Shown piece after piece: positions 13,750-13,801 of a stretch of DNA of 13,801 nt. Source of the DNA: Bacteroidota bacterium (GTDB lineage Bacteria; Bacteroidota; Bacteroidia; Bacteroidales; Paludibacteraceae); assembly GCA_021804525.1 (NCBI GenBank), contig JAJZHJ010000009.1, positions 1 through 13,801 of the forward strand, read 5' to 3'. The notes under the pieces were generated by a model. That model made no database searches and was not told the DNA's origin. It worked only from the letters and a program-made list of their open reading frames with translations. A program made the position numbers and the translations under genes. Each line of letters starts with the position of its first letter. The stretch's first letter is position 1.

Positions 13750-13801
13750 ATCTTTCAGTTTTACAATCCAAAACCTCCGCTTTTTTGTTTTACTAGATCG
13801 G

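Larger units (their letters stand above)
13177..13801. other. Non-coding region, hairpin-rich
   Basis: 625 nt without a gene I can support. From the left it holds the NEW3/ABC promoter (13228-13258), a 12-bp palindrome (13288-13299), a direct repeat (13437-13460), and three successive hairpins: 13528-13560 (7-bp stem, 19-nt loop), 13614-13644 (9-bp stem with one bulged C, 12-nt loop) and the 19-bp inverted repeat 13676-13749. A 61-codon frame at 13502-13687 has no recognisable homology and is probably chance. The segment could be a structured RNA or a decayed element. Confidence 0.5.

Noticed and set aside
1..13801. tRNA, rRNA or CRISPR array
   Set aside because: I looked for T-loop signatures and for evenly spaced direct repeats on both strands and found none.

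Overview
The window reads as a chromosomal segment of a Bacteroidota bacterium, most likely order Bacteroidales. Three things point there. Several genes are preceded by the Bacteroidota -7 box TAnnTTTG, twice with a TTG-type -33 box exactly 19 nt upstream. Most start codons have no Shine-Dalgarno sequence. The gene set (MsrB-MsrA fusion, DUF4382 lipoprotein, secreted M3 peptidase, IS5-type transposase remnant) fits that phylum. The species cannot be told from the sequence. Every convincing gene is on the minus strand except a cold-shock gene and the transposase remnant. No tRNA, rRNA or CRISPR array was seen.

Layout, left to right. 1-1062: hisC (histidine biosynthesis), its operon continuing off the left edge. 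1333-1524: a cold-shock protein on the plus strand with a strong terminator. 1613-2461: a bifunctional methionine sulfoxide reductase. 2462-2912: a gap holding the N-terminal remnant of an IS5-family transposase and a minus-strand terminator. 2913-3602: a secreted SGNH hydrolase. 3774-4628: a DUF4382 lipoprotein. 4807-5106: a classical thioredoxin with its own promoter. 5261-6512: a three-gene operon (atypical thioredoxin, thioredoxin-glutaredoxin fusion, GroES-like protein) with a textbook promoter and terminator. 6837-9632: a secreted M3 metallopeptidase followed 12 nt later by a SAM methyltransferase. 9984-13176: a three-gene operon of a NEW3-domain membrane protein, an ABC ATPase and an ABC-2 permease. 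13177-13801: a long non-coding, hairpin-rich stretch.

Two modules deserve attention. The first is the thiol-redox cluster at 4807-6512: two thioredoxin-fold proteins with altered or missing CxxC motifs are transcribed with a GroES-like protein that has no groEL partner in view. A normal thioredoxin lies just downstream and the thioredoxin-dependent MsrBA is nearby. An 11-bp perfect inverted repeat covers the -33 box of the operon promoter. This suggests a regulated protein-thiol repair or folding unit, which is inference. The second is the NEW3/ABC operon, where all three genes have strong GGAGG ribosome binding sites while none of the other genes in the window has a well-placed one. Its promoter is nevertheless of Bacteroidota type. 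This could mean acquisition from a lineage that depends on Shine-Dalgarno pairing, or selection for tight translational coupling.
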